64,000 nt of DNA, taken from assembly GCA_963783945.1 (NCBI GenBank), contig CAWAPS010000007.1, positions 434,001 through 498,000 of the forward strand, read 5' to 3'. Origin of the DNA: CAWAPS01 sp963783945. GTDB taxonomy: Bacteria; Actinomycetota; Acidimicrobiia; Acidimicrobiales; Palsa-688. Shown here in pieces: positions 47,732 through 56,127 of this stretch. A model generated the notes under the pieces. It worked only from the letters and a program-made list of their open reading frames with translations. It was not told where the DNA came from and did no database searches. The stretch's first letter is position 1. The number at the start of each line of letters is the position of its first letter. Made by a program: the position numbers and the translations under genes.

Positions 47732-49801
47732 CTAGCGCAGGGTGAGGTTCAAGAAGGCCAAACGGTCGGTGGCCTCGGCAATCATCTTGGCCGTCGGCTT
47801 ACCCGCGCCGTGGCCGGCGGATGTCTCCACCCGCAGCAGGACGGGGGCGTCACAGGCCTGGGCCTCCTGCAGGGTGGCGGCGAACTTGTAGGAGTGTCCG
47901 GGCACGACCCGGTCGTCGTGATCACCCGTCAGGATCAGCGTCGGCGGATAGCAGACCCCGGCCCGGACATGGTGGAGAGGGGAGTAGGCCCGCAGCCACT
48001 GGTACTGCTCGGGGTCGCCGGGATCTCCGTAGTCGGATTTCCAGGCCCAGCCAATGGTGAACTTGTCGAAGCGGAGCATGTCGAACACTCCGACGTCGGC
48101 GATGGCCGCGCCGAACAGCTCCGGGCGCTGGGTGATGCACGCCCCGACGAGCAGGCCCCCGTTTGATCCTCCGTATATTGCGGTCAGCCCCGGACGGGAC
48201 CAGCCCGACTGGGACAACCACCGGGCGCAGGCGCAGAAATCGTCAAAGACGTTCTGCTTGTTGGCCAACCGGCCGCTCTCGTGCCAAGCCCGCCCGTACT
48301 CGCCGCCGCCCCGGAGGTTGGCCACCGCCAGGATTCCCCCCCGGTCCAACCACGCCGCGAAGGTGACTGAAAAGGACGGGGTCAACGAGATATCGAAGCC
48401 GCCGTAGCCGTACAGCAGGGCCGGCTGATCGCCGGACGGGGCGGCGTCACGGGCCCGGGTGAGGAAGACCGGAACCAGTGTGCCGTCGTCGGAGGGGGCG
48501 AGTATCTGCTCGGTCACGAACCGCGCCGGGTCGACGACAGCGGTGGACGCCCGCAGGCAGGTCGTCTGGCCCGTGTCGACGTCGAGCGCCCACAGGGCAC
48601 CCGATTCGGTGAAAGACCCGATCTGATAATGGACCACTTTGCTGTCCGGCCGCCCTGCCAGGGCCAAACCGGTGAACGGGTCGGGCAGCAGCGAGACGAA
48701 CCCGGGGAGGTCCACCTCGAAAACCATGGCGCCACCCAGTTCGTGGACCCGAAGGGCGGAGTGGGCGTCCCGGAGATAGTGGCAAACGAGACGGCCGCCG
48801 TAGAGATGGGCCTCCAGCAGGGTTTCGCCGGCTTCGGGCACCACATCCCTCCAGCCGTCCGGACCCGGTCCGAGCTCGGCGGCCACGACCTTCCCTCGCT
48901 CAGCTCCCCGGTCGGTCAGGAGGAAGAACGTGCCTCCGAGGTTTCCGACGACCAGAGCCTTGCCGGAAAAATCGGGAACGAGGGGCTCCAGCCCGGCGGA
49001 CGGGCCTCCCTCGAGGTCCTTGACCAGGACGCGCGACTCCGTCCCCGTGCCCCGGTGAATGGTGAAGATCAAATAGCGGCCGTCGTCGCTGACTGTCGCC
49101 GATGGCAGCCAGTCAGGCTGGTCCGGGGACGAGAATTCGAGGGAGTCGTCCGCCTGTGGGGTCGACAGCCGGTGGAACATGATCTTGGGCGTGCGCACCT
49201 CGTCGCGAAGCTCCCGGCCGGCGGCGGGCTGGTCCATCGCGCTGTAGTAGAAGCCGACGCCGTCGGACCGCCAGGCCGCTTCCGAGAACTTCGACCACTC
49301 GATCAGGTCGCGCCGGTCCACCCCCGTCTGCACGTCGCGCACCCGCCACGTCACCCAGTCGGAGCCGGCCGCGCTGGTGGCGTAGGCGACTAGCCGCCCG
49401 TCCTCGCTCACCGCCAGCTGACTGAACGCGATCGTCCCGTCCGTCGAAAGGAGGTTGGGATCGATCAAAACCCGCCCCGGCTCGCCGGGTGACGGGGCCA
49501 CTCGTAGCACCGGCTGGGCGAGCAAGCCGGGGTTCCGCCAGTGAAACCACCTGCCGCCGCGCTCGAACGGCACCCCGGATTTCGGATGGTCCCATATCTC
49601 GGTGATCCGGCGGCGCATGGCATCCCTGTCGGGCTCGGTGGCGAGGAGCTGCTCGGTGATGGCGCTCTCGGCGGTCACCCAGGCGACCGTGGCGGGATCG
49701 TCGGAGTCTTCCAGAGCCCGGTAGGGATCGGCGATCGGCTCGCCGTGATAGGTGTCGACGGCATCACCGCGGGGAGCCGGGGGATAGGGGAGCCGGGTCA
49801 T
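47732..49801 (-). CDS. Prolyl oligopeptidase family serine peptidase
   Basis: 689 residues, the usual length for family S9A. An N-terminal seven-blade propeller (start YHGEPIADPYRALEDSDDPA) gates a C-terminal alpha/beta-hydrolase domain. The catalytic triad is visible: Ser in YGGSNGGLLV (about 543), Asp in GDHDDRVVPGH (about 632), His in TSAGHGAGKPTAK (about 664). It cleaves short proline-containing peptides, probably in the cytoplasm because no signal peptide is seen. The ATG at 49801 is the only sensible start. Confidence 0.92.
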   Translation of the reverse strand: MTRLPYPPAPRGDAVDTYHGEPIADPYRALEDSDDPATVAWVTAESAITEQLLATEPDRDAMRRRITEIWDHPKSGVPFERGGRWFHWRNPGLLAQPVLRVAPSPGEPGRVLIDPNLLSTDGTIAFSQLAVSEDGRLVAYATSAAGSDWVTWRVRDVQTGVDRRDLIEWSKFSEAAWRSDGVGFYYSAMDQPAAGRELRDEVRTPKIMFHRLSTPQADDSLEFSSPDQPDWLPSATVSDDGRYLIFTIHRGTGTESRVLVKDLEGGPSAGLEPLVPDFSGKALVVGNLGGTFFLLTDRGAERGKVVAAELGPGPDGWRDVVPEAGETLLEAHLYGGRLVCHYLRDAHSALRVHELGGAMVFEVDLPGFVSLLPDPFTGLALAGRPDSKVVHYQIGSFTESGALWALDVDTGQTTCLRASTAVVDPARFVTEQILAPSDDGTLVPVFLTRARDAAPSGDQPALLYGYGGFDISLTPSFSVTFAAWLDRGGILAVANLRGGGEYGRAWHESGRLANKQNVFDDFCACARWLSQSGWSRPGLTAIYGGSNGGLLVGACITQRPELFGAAIADVGVFDMLRFDKFTIGWAWKSDYGDPGDPEQYQWLRAYSPLHHVRAGVCYPPTLILTGDHDDRVVPGHSYKFAATLQEAQACDAPVLLRVETSAGHGAGKPTAKMIAEATDRLAFLNLTLR

Positions 49802-49839
49802 CTGCCCGTTCTAGCGCGCTCCGCCGTATCCTGACGCCG

Positions 49840-50346
49840 ATGCCAGTGACCCGGATGAACCACGCCGTTCTGTACGTCCGCGACGTCGCCCGGACCGTCG
49901 ATTTCTACCGGGAAGTCCTGGACTTCCGGGTGCGCCAGGAGATCCCGGGCCAGGCGGCCTTCCTGCAGGCGCCCGCCAGCCAGAACGACCACGACCTTGG
50001 GATCTTTCAGATCGGTGAAGCCCGCCCGTCGGAGGCCGGCCGGGGCATGGTCGGCCTGTACCACATCGCGTGGGAGGTGGATACCCTCGACGAGCTCGAG
50101 CGCATCGCCGGCAGGCTGCGCCGGGCCGGTGCTCTCGTGGGCGCCTCCGACCATGGCACTACCAAAGCCCTCTACGCCCACGATCCCGACGGCCTGGAAT
50201 TCGAGGTGTGCTGGCTGGTCCCGGCGGATCAGCTCCCGGAGGACGGCGGTCCGATGACCGCGCCTCTTGACCTGGAGGCCGAGAAGGCTCGCTACGGAGG
50301 CTCGACCAGGGGCGGAGTAGGCGTTTCGTTTCCCGCCCTCGTGTAG
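49840..50346 (+). CDS. VOC-family (glyoxalase/dioxygenase-like) protein
   Basis: 168 residues. Two beta-alpha-beta-beta-beta units: NHAVLYVRDVARTVDFYREV with the first metal-ligand His, YHIAWEVDTLDELERIAGRL with the second His, and DPDGLEFEVCW with the metal-ligand Glu. The fold matches catechol-2,3-dioxygenase or glyoxalase-like enzymes; the substrate is unknown. It is divergent from the peptidase gene and ends 4 bases before the biotin-carrier frame. Confidence 0.85.
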   Translation: MPVTRMNHAVLYVRDVARTVDFYREVLDFRVRQEIPGQAAFLQAPASQNDHDLGIFQIGEARPSEAGRGMVGLYHIAWEVDTLDELERIAGRLRRAGALVGASDHGTTKALYAHDPDGLEFEVCWLVPADQLPEDGGPMTAPLDLEAEKARYGGSTRGGVGVSFPALV

Positions 50347-50350
50347 CTGA

Positions 50351-50593
50351 GTGACCCCCACGGTCGCACCTATAACCGGCACCGTCACCTCGGTGCTGGT
50401 CGGCCCGGGGGACGCGGTGCGGGAGGGCCGCGCCGTGGTCGTTCTGGAGTCGATGAAAATGGAGCACGAAGTGGTCGCCGCCTCGACCGGCAAGGTGGAC
50501 ACGGTCGCGGTCAGGCCCGGCGACACTGTGACTGCCGGCGATCAATTGCTCGTTGATCGAAGACGGAGACGTCGCCGGCACCACGGGCGCTGA
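50351..50593 (+). CDS. Biotin carboxyl carrier (biotinyl/lipoyl) domain
   Basis: 80 residues. VLESMKMEHEVVA holds the biotin-accepting Lys (K36), flanked by VAPITGTVTSVLVGPGDAV and VRPGDTVTAGDQLLV. The frame then runs into an Arg-rich, non-conserved end (DRRRRRRRHHGR) that overlaps the next gene by 41 bases. One base fewer near 50553 would join GDQLLV to IEDGDVAG of the carboxyltransferase in one polypeptide, so the biotin domain may really be the N-terminus of that enzyme. The GTG start follows the VOC stop closely. Confidence 0.75.
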   Translation: MTPTVAPITGTVTSVLVGPGDAVREGRAVVVLESMKMEHEVVAASTGKVDTVAVRPGDTVTAGDQLLVDRRRRRRRHHGR

Positions 50594-52199
50594 GCACCTG
50601 AGCATTGACCCCGGTGCCATTCGCGGCGATCTGGCCGAGGTGCTGGAGCGGCATGCGCTGACCGGGGACCAGGCCCGGCCCGATGCCATCCGCCGCCGCC
50701 ACGAGCGCGGGCATCGGAGCGCCCGGGAGAACATCGATGACCTCTGCGAACCGGGGTCGTTCGTCGAGTACGGCGCTCTGGTTGTCGCGGCCCAGGGCGA
50801 CCGGCGGACCGAGGAGGACCTGGTCCGCAACACGCCGGCCGACGGGTTCATCTGTGGTCTCGGTCAGGTCAGCGCCGGTCTGTTCGGAGCGGAGGCGTCG
50901 CGTGCCGTCGTGGCGTCCTATGACTACAGCGTCCTGGCTGGAACCCAGGGTGTCCAGGGCCATAGGAAAAAGGACCGGCTGTTCGAGCTGGTGGAGCGCT
51001 TCCGGCTGCCTCTCGTGCTCTTTGCCGAGGGAGGTGGCGGCCGGCCCGGTGACACGGCTGCGCTCCAGGTGTCAGGGCTCGAGACCATGGCCTTCGCCCT
51101 GTTCGGACGGCTGAGCGGACTGGTGCCGCTGGTGGGCGTGGTGTCCGGTCGGTGCTTCGCCGGCAACGCCGCTCTGCTCGGATGTTGCGACGTGATCATC
51201 GCCACCGAGGATTCGAGCATCGGCATGGCCGGGCCGGCCCTGATCGAGGGCGGCGGTTTGGGCCGGTTCCACCCCGAGGACATCGGCCCGGTGGGGGTGC
51301 AGAACGCCAACGGGGTGATCGACGTCCTGGTGGCCGGCGAGGCCGACGCGGTCGCGGCGGCCAAGAAATATCTGGGCTACTTCCAGGGCTCCCTTAAGAC
51401 CTGGAGCTGCCCGGATCAGAACCTCCTGCGCGGTGCTGTTCCCGAGGATCGAATGCGGGTCTACGACGTCCGCTCGGTGGTGTCCGGACTGGCCGACGCC
51501 GGCTCCGTGCTTGAACTGCGAGCGGGCTGGGGGGCCGGCATGATCACGGCCCTGGCCCGGCTGGAAGGCTTGCCGCTGGGTATCGTGGCCAACAACCCGG
51601 CTCACTTGGGCGGCGCCATCGACGCCGACGGGGCGGACAAGGCGGCCCGGTTCGTCCAGCTGTGCGACGCCTTCGACCTGCCTTTGCTGTTCCTCTGCGA
51701 CACGCCCGGTTTCATGGTCGGGCCCGAGGCGGAGCGAACGGCCCAGGTGCGGCATTTTTCCCGGATGTTCGTGACGGGAGGCAGCATCACCGTGCCCCAC
51801 GTCACCGTTGTGCTCCGCAAGGCCTATGGGCTGGGTGCGCAGGCCATGGCTGGCGGCAGCTTCCGGGCCCCGGTGCTCACCGTGGCCTGGCCGACGGGTG
51901 AGATCGGGGGCATGGGTCTGGAGGGCGCGGTGCGGCTCGGCTTTCGCAAAGAGCTCGAGGCCGAAGCCGACCCGGAGGCCCGCCAGGCTCTCTATGAGCG
52001 CCTGGTTGCGAGCGCCTACCGCAACGGGAAGGCCCTGAACGCGGCCACCCAGTTCGAGATCGACGACGTGATCGACCCGGCGCAGACAAGAGGCCGAGTT
52101 CTCGCTGCCCTGCGGTCGGCTGCTGGTACACCGACCGGGGATCTGCCGCTTTGGCGGCAGCGGGCGGGAAAGAAGAGGCCCTGTGTCGACACCTGGTGA
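50553..52199 (+). CDS. Acyl-CoA carboxylase carboxyltransferase subunit
   Basis: 548 residues. It has the two crotonase-like halves of the carboxyltransferase: SARENIDDLCEPGSFVEYG, VVASYDYSVLAGTQGVQGHR, GRCFAGNAALLGCCDVII, then GIVANNPAHLGGAIDADGAD, LFLCDTPGFMVGPEAE and PTGEIGGMGLEGAVRLGF. It moves CO2 from biotin to an acyl-CoA such as acetyl- or propionyl-CoA; no biotin carboxylase gene is nearby. The frame opens with a TTG at 50553, a poor start inside the biotin-carrier gene, which supports an original fusion with that domain. Confidence 0.85.
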   Translation: MIEDGDVAGTTGAEHLSIDPGAIRGDLAEVLERHALTGDQARPDAIRRRHERGHRSARENIDDLCEPGSFVEYGALVVAAQGDRRTEEDLVRNTPADGFICGLGQVSAGLFGAEASRAVVASYDYSVLAGTQGVQGHRKKDRLFELVERFRLPLVLFAEGGGGRPGDTAALQVSGLETMAFALFGRLSGLVPLVGVVSGRCFAGNAALLGCCDVIIATEDSSIGMAGPALIEGGGLGRFHPEDIGPVGVQNANGVIDVLVAGEADAVAAAKKYLGYFQGSLKTWSCPDQNLLRGAVPEDRMRVYDVRSVVSGLADAGSVLELRAGWGAGMITALARLEGLPLGIVANNPAHLGGAIDADGADKAARFVQLCDAFDLPLLFLCDTPGFMVGPEAERTAQVRHFSRMFVTGGSITVPHVTVVLRKAYGLGAQAMAGGSFRAPVLTVAWPTGEIGGMGLEGAVRLGFRKELEAEADPEARQALYERLVASAYRNGKALNAATQFEIDDVIDPAQTRGRVLAALRSAAGTPTGDLPLWRQRAGKKRPCVDTW

Positions 52200-52216
52200 G
52201 GCCTACCATCTGAGTC

Positions 52217-52618
52217 ATGGCGCATGAGGTCGAGAAGTCGGATTCGGAGTGGCGAGCGGAGCTCAGCCCGGAGCAGTATCACGTGCTCCGGCAGGCAGGT
52301 ACCGAGCGGGCCTGGTCCGGGAAGTATGTCCACAACCACGACGACGGCACCTACCGCTGTGCCGGGTGCGGAGCCGTGCTCTTCGACTCGACAACCAAGT
52401 TCGAGTCCGGCAGCGGTTGGCCCAGCTTCTACGAGCCTGCCGTTGCCGAGGCGGTGGAGACGGTCGAGGATCGGGCCTACGGGATGGCTCGGACAGAGGT
52501 CAGGTGCAGGCGGTGTGGGGGCCACCTGGGTCATGTCTTCGACGATGGGCCTCAGCCGACGGGGCTGCGCTACTGCATGAACTCGCTCGCCCTCGACTTC
52601 GAGTCGGCCGGGGACTGA
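52217..52618 (+). CDS. msrB: Peptide-methionine (R)-S-oxide reductase
   Basis: 133 residues, whole MsrB. Zinc-binding pairs are C48/C51 (CAGC) and C97/C100 (CRRC); GSGWPSFYEP and GGHLGHVFDDGP are family motifs. The catalytic Cys is C120 in GLRYCMNSLAL. It repairs oxidised methionine in proteins using thioredoxin. The resolving Cys typical of some MsrBs is not obvious. The ATG at 52217 starts 18 bases after the carboxyltransferase stop. Confidence 0.93.
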   Translation: MAHEVEKSDSEWRAELSPEQYHVLRQAGTERAWSGKYVHNHDDGTYRCAGCGAVLFDSTTKFESGSGWPSFYEPAVAEAVETVEDRAYGMARTEVRCRRCGGHLGHVFDDGPQPTGLRYCMNSLALDFESAGD

Positions 52619-52627
52619 CCGGCCGGG

Positions 52628-53029
52628 CTAGTCCCCTTCGACGAGGCGGCGGGCCTGGGCGTTCCTTGCCGCCCACATACTGCGGCGCCGCTTCCAGAAC
52701 GGGGTCTTCCAAACTTTGAAGCCCGAACGACGGCCGGGCTTCTGCTGCTTCTTCGGCCGGGGCGACGACTTTCGGCCGAGGTCGTGGGCGGCCTGCGGGC
52801 ACAGCAGGTCAGCATCCTCGAGCGCCTCGTCGTCCCCCGCGATCACGTGCAACCGCGTCCGGGAGACGTGCCTGACCTGCCGCGACGTGCGCTTTCGCCG
52901 GTCGGGCGGGGGCTTGACGGTCTCTTCTGCTGACCGGACGGCTGGTTCGCTAGCCCGCTGCTCGCTCACTGGGCCTCCCTGCTGGTCCTGCCCGGCAGTC
53001 TCGCCGACGCCGGCTCGTTGCTCAGTCAT
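52628..53029 (-). CDS. Basic protein of unknown function
   Basis: 133 residues. The N-terminal half is polar and low in complexity; the centre has KRTSRQVRHVSRTRLHVIAG; the C-terminus is strongly basic with tryptophans (FKVWKTPFWKRRRSMWAARN, then AQARRLVEGD). The basic/aromatic end suggests nucleic-acid binding (inference). No family recognised. It is convergent with msrB, 10 bases apart. Confidence 0.55.
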   Translation of the reverse strand: MTEQRAGVGETAGQDQQGGPVSEQRASEPAVRSAEETVKPPPDRRKRTSRQVRHVSRTRLHVIAGDDEALEDADLLCPQAAHDLGRKSSPRPKKQQKPGRRSGFKVWKTPFWKRRRSMWAARNAQARRLVEGD

Positions 53030-53126
53030 GGTGCCATGGTCGAGTAGGTTGCGCCAGGGTTGCCGGGAAGTTTCACCCGTCTTTCATGGGACTTTCACAT
53101 ACCGCACACGCGGGGCCGATCCCCGG

Positions 53127-53666
<540 letters not shown>

Positions 53667-53724
53667 CCCCGTGACGATACCCAACCCCCATCTCGATCCG
53701 GTCGGTCGCCGCTACCTTGGAACC

Positions 53725-54162
53725 GTGCTCGAGATCCCGGTGATCGTGCTCGACCCCGACCTACCCCTGCCGACCTACGCCCGGGTGGGCGACGCGGGAG
53801 CCGATCTGGTGGCTCGCCAGGGGGCGGTGCTGAAGGCCGGCGGGGGTCGGGCCCTCGTCCCCACCGGGATCCGCCTCGCCATCCCGGCCGGGTACGCCGG
53901 CTTCGTCCAGCCCCGCAGCGGCCTGGCGCTACGCCACGGCGTGACGCTCGCCAACCCCCCGGGACTGATCGACTCGGGCTATCGCGACGAGCTGGCCGTC
54001 ATCCTGATCAACACCGACCCGAGCACCGATTTCGAGGTGCGCCGGGGCGACCGCATCGCCCAGCTGGTGGTCCAGAGGGTCGAGCAGGCGGAGTTCGTGG
54101 CTACCGCCGAGCTGCCTCCCTCGGCCCGGGGTCTCGGTGGCTTCGGCCACACCGGCAGGTAG
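53725..54162 (+). CDS. dut: dUTP diphosphatase
   Basis: 145 residues, homotrimeric dUTPase. Motif 1 is GDAGADLVA; motif 2 PRSGLALRHGVTLAN; motif 3 GLIDSGYRDELAVILIN; motif 4 RRGDRIAQLVV; motif 5 SARGLGGFGHTGR. It hydrolyses dUTP to dUMP and PPi, keeping uracil out of DNA. The GTG at 53725 gives the normal length. The Fpg/Nei gene follows after two bases, so base-excision and nucleotide-pool cleaning are coupled here. Confidence 0.95.
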   Translation: MLEIPVIVLDPDLPLPTYARVGDAGADLVARQGAVLKAGGGRALVPTGIRLAIPAGYAGFVQPRSGLALRHGVTLANPPGLIDSGYRDELAVILINTDPSTDFEVRRGDRIAQLVVQRVEQAEFVATAELPPSARGLGGFGHTGR

Positions 54163-54164
54163 CG

Positions 54165-55025
54165 ATGCCCGAACTGCCCGAAGTTCAAGCCCTGGCCTCG
54201 TTCCTGCGCGAGAGGTGCGTCGGCAAGCAGATCGAACGAGCCGAGGTGGCTGCTCTTTCCGCCCTGAAGACCTATCAACCGCCGATGGAGTCTCTCGTGG
54301 GGCAGGTCATCCACGATGTGTCCCGGCGAGGCAAATACCTCATGATCGGCGCCGGGGAGAGCTGGTTGGTGATGCATCTGGCCCGGGGTGGGTGGGTGCA
54401 GTGGCGGGACAAAGCGCCGCCGGCCCGGGCCCGCCCCGGCAAGGGTCCGTTGGCCCTCCGGGTGCAGTTGTCCGGCGGGGCGGGCTTCGACGTGACCGAG
54501 CAGGGCACCGAGAAGCGGCTGGCCCTGTGGGTGGTGCGCGACCCCGCCGAGGTCCCGGGCGTGGCCGGACTCGGGCCCGATCCGCTCGATCCTCCGCTGT
54601 CGGTAGAGGAGCTGGCGTCGCGGCTCGCCGGGCGGGGCGGCAACATCAAGACCGTCCTGACCGACCAGTCGGTGCTGGCCGGGGTCGGTAACGCCTACTC
54701 CGACGAGGCCCTCCACGCCGCCAACCTGTCGCCGTTCAAGTCGGCGGCCAAGCTCACGCCCGAGGAGATCACTCATCTGCACGACGGCCTGATCCGCGTT
54801 CTGTCCGACGCGGTCGAGCGCTCGGCCGGCTTGCCCGCCGGCGGTTTGAAGGCGGAGAAACGCAGCGGCCTCGCGGTGCACGGGAAGACGGGTGAACCCT
54901 GCCCGGTCTGCGGCGACACCATCCGGGAGGTGTCGTTCTCCACCAAGTCCCTTCAGTACTGCCCGACGTGCCAGACCGGCGGCCGACCTCTGGCCGACCG
55001 CCGGCTGTCCCGACTGCTCAAGTGA
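54165..55025 (+). CDS. Fpg/Nei-family DNA glycosylase/AP lyase
   Basis: 286 residues. The MPELPEV start gives the catalytic Pro2 and Glu3. The helix-two-turn-helix is in TVLTDQSVLAGVGNAYSDEA, and the C-terminal zinc finger has CPVC (C246/C249) and CPTC. It removes oxidised bases from DNA and nicks the abasic site. Substrate preference (8-oxoguanine or oxidised pyrimidines) is not readable; the sequence is of the actinobacterial Nei/Fpg-like subgroup. The stop overlaps the next GTG (GTGA). Confidence 0.92.
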   Translation: MPELPEVQALASFLRERCVGKQIERAEVAALSALKTYQPPMESLVGQVIHDVSRRGKYLMIGAGESWLVMHLARGGWVQWRDKAPPARARPGKGPLALRVQLSGGAGFDVTEQGTEKRLALWVVRDPAEVPGVAGLGPDPLDPPLSVEELASRLAGRGGNIKTVLTDQSVLAGVGNAYSDEALHAANLSPFKSAAKLTPEEITHLHDGLIRVLSDAVERSAGLPAGGLKAEKRSGLAVHGKTGEPCPVCGDTIREVSFSTKSLQYCPTCQTGGRPLADRRLSRLLK

Positions 55026-55567
55026 CAGCTACCAGCAAGACCGGCGAGACCACCCACCGGGGGATCCGGTGGCGGCGCGAGCCGGGAGGTGACATCGCCT
55101 TCTACGACCCCGACGGGGGTCGCTGGGTCCACTGGGAGCCCGGGGTGGACGCCCCGCCCCGGCCGCCGGGCTGGGGGGGACGAAGACCGACGAGGCCGCG
55201 CTTTCTCACTCCTTGGCGCATAGTGCCCCTGGTGCTCACCGTGGTGATCGTGATCCTCGCTGTTCTGCAGGTGGTCCGCCCGTCGAGCGACGAGGCCAAG
55301 AAAGAGGCCTCGGCCTCCGCAGCCATGCTCGGAAAGTGTCTGGCGCAGGACGGTAGCGCCCTGGGGCACCCCAAGTACTCCTCCACCGCCGTTTCGTGTA
55401 GCTCCCCCAAGGCGGCGGTGAAGGTGGTCAAGGTCGTTCCCAGCACCCCCGGCAGCCCTCTCTGCCCCCAGGGTACGACCGGCGTCGAGCTGCCCTACGC
55501 CGGCGTTCAGTACCCCCACATCGAGTGTGTGCAGCCGGTCCGCTCGCCGCCGGCATCCGGTCCGTAG
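55022..55567 (+). CDS. Single-pass membrane protein with Cys-containing ectodomain
   Basis: 181 residues from the GTG at 55022, which overlaps the glycosylase stop. A cytoplasmic part has DUF2510-like Trp/Gly wording (IRWRREPGGDIAFYDPDGGR, then WVHWEPGVDAPPRPPGWGG); one transmembrane helix (IVPLVLTVVIVILAVLQVV) leads to a ~110-residue extracellular domain with four Cys (KCLAQDG, SCSSPKA, LCPQGTT, ECVQPV), probably two disulfides. Function unknown; similar small anchored domains occur across Actinomycetota. Confidence 0.7.
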   Translation: MTATSKTGETTHRGIRWRREPGGDIAFYDPDGGRWVHWEPGVDAPPRPPGWGGRRPTRPRFLTPWRIVPLVLTVVIVILAVLQVVRPSSDEAKKEASASAAMLGKCLAQDGSALGHPKYSSTAVSCSSPKAAVKVVKVVPSTPGSPLCPQGTTGVELPYAGVQYPHIECVQPVRSPPASGP

Positions 55568-55607
55568 GCCCGTCGGACGGTCCCGTCTGCTACGGTATCG
55601 GGCCGCT

Positions 55608-55683
55608 GCGGACGTGGCTCAGCTGGTAGAGCACAACCTTGCCAAGGTTGGGGTCGCGGGTTCGAATCCCGTCGTCCGCTCCA
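55608..55683 (+). tRNA. tRNA-Gly (GCC anticodon)
   Basis: The cloverleaf is complete: acceptor GCGGACG/CGTCCGC, D-arm GCTCAGCTGGTAGAGC, anticodon stem CAACC/GGTTG with loop TTGCCAA, T-arm GCGGG-TTCGAAT-CCCGT, discriminator T and an encoded CCA at 55681-55683. The anticodon GCC reads Gly GGC/GGU codons. An integrase cassette begins just downstream, so the 3' half of this gene is the likely attachment site. Confidence 0.97.
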
Positions 55684-55740
55684 AGAAAAGCCCAGGTCAG
55701 AGGTCATCTGAGCACTGAGTGCCCTCGAAGATCCTCGCTC

Positions 55741-55763
55741 AGCTATACCAAGTAGCTATACCA
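55741..55763. repeat. Direct repeat, candidate integrase/excisionase arm sites
   Basis: AGCTATACCA occurs at 55741-55750 and 55754-55763, 13 bases apart, between the tRNA attachment end and the small Int-arm/RHH gene. Short, closely spaced direct repeats at this place are typical of arm-type or Xis binding sites; the role is inferred. Confidence 0.45.
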
Positions 55764-55800
55764 TCGTCAGCCGTGTGAGAAGCGCGCTACCACGAGGCGG

Positions 55801-56127
55801 GTGATGGGAATGAGCACGCGTAGGTCTCGAGGCACCGGCGGAATGACCCAAATCGACCAGGGGACATGGCGGGTTGACATCGAAATGCGACGGGCTCCCG
55901 GCGAACCTCGACGCCGGCTGTCCCGGACGGTCCGAGGGAGCCACTGGCAGGCGGAGCAGGCCCTGGCCGACCTGCGTGCTGACGGTCCGCCTGCCGGACA
56001 AACCTTTGGCGTTCGCGTTCCGCCAAGCTTGGCCGCTGCGCTTCGACGGCGAGCCGAGTCCGACGGAATTTCCGTGGCCGAAGGGATCCGTCGAGCGCTG
56101 GCGGCCTGGTTGGAGTCGAAACAGTGA
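55801..56127 (+). CDS. Integrase-arm-like domain fused to ribbon-helix-helix: candidate excisionase
   Basis: 105-108 residues. The N-terminal half (GTWRVDIEMRRAPGEPRRRL, SRTVRGSHWQAEQALADLR) matches the N-terminal arm-binding domain of the following integrase (VWRVDVEIARDPVSGRRRRI...): by eye about 21 of 39 positions are identical. The C-terminal half (VRVPPSLAAALRRRAESDGI, SVAEGIRRALAAWLES) is a CopG-type ribbon-helix-helix. Its stop overlaps the integrase GTG (GTGA). I infer a DNA-binding recombination directionality factor sharing or competing for the integrase arm sites. Starts: GTG 55801, ATG 55804 or 55810. Confidence 0.7.
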   Translation: MMGMSTRRSRGTGGMTQIDQGTWRVDIEMRRAPGEPRRRLSRTVRGSHWQAEQALADLRADGPPAGQTFGVRVPPSLAAALRRRAESDGISVAEGIRRALAAWLESKQ

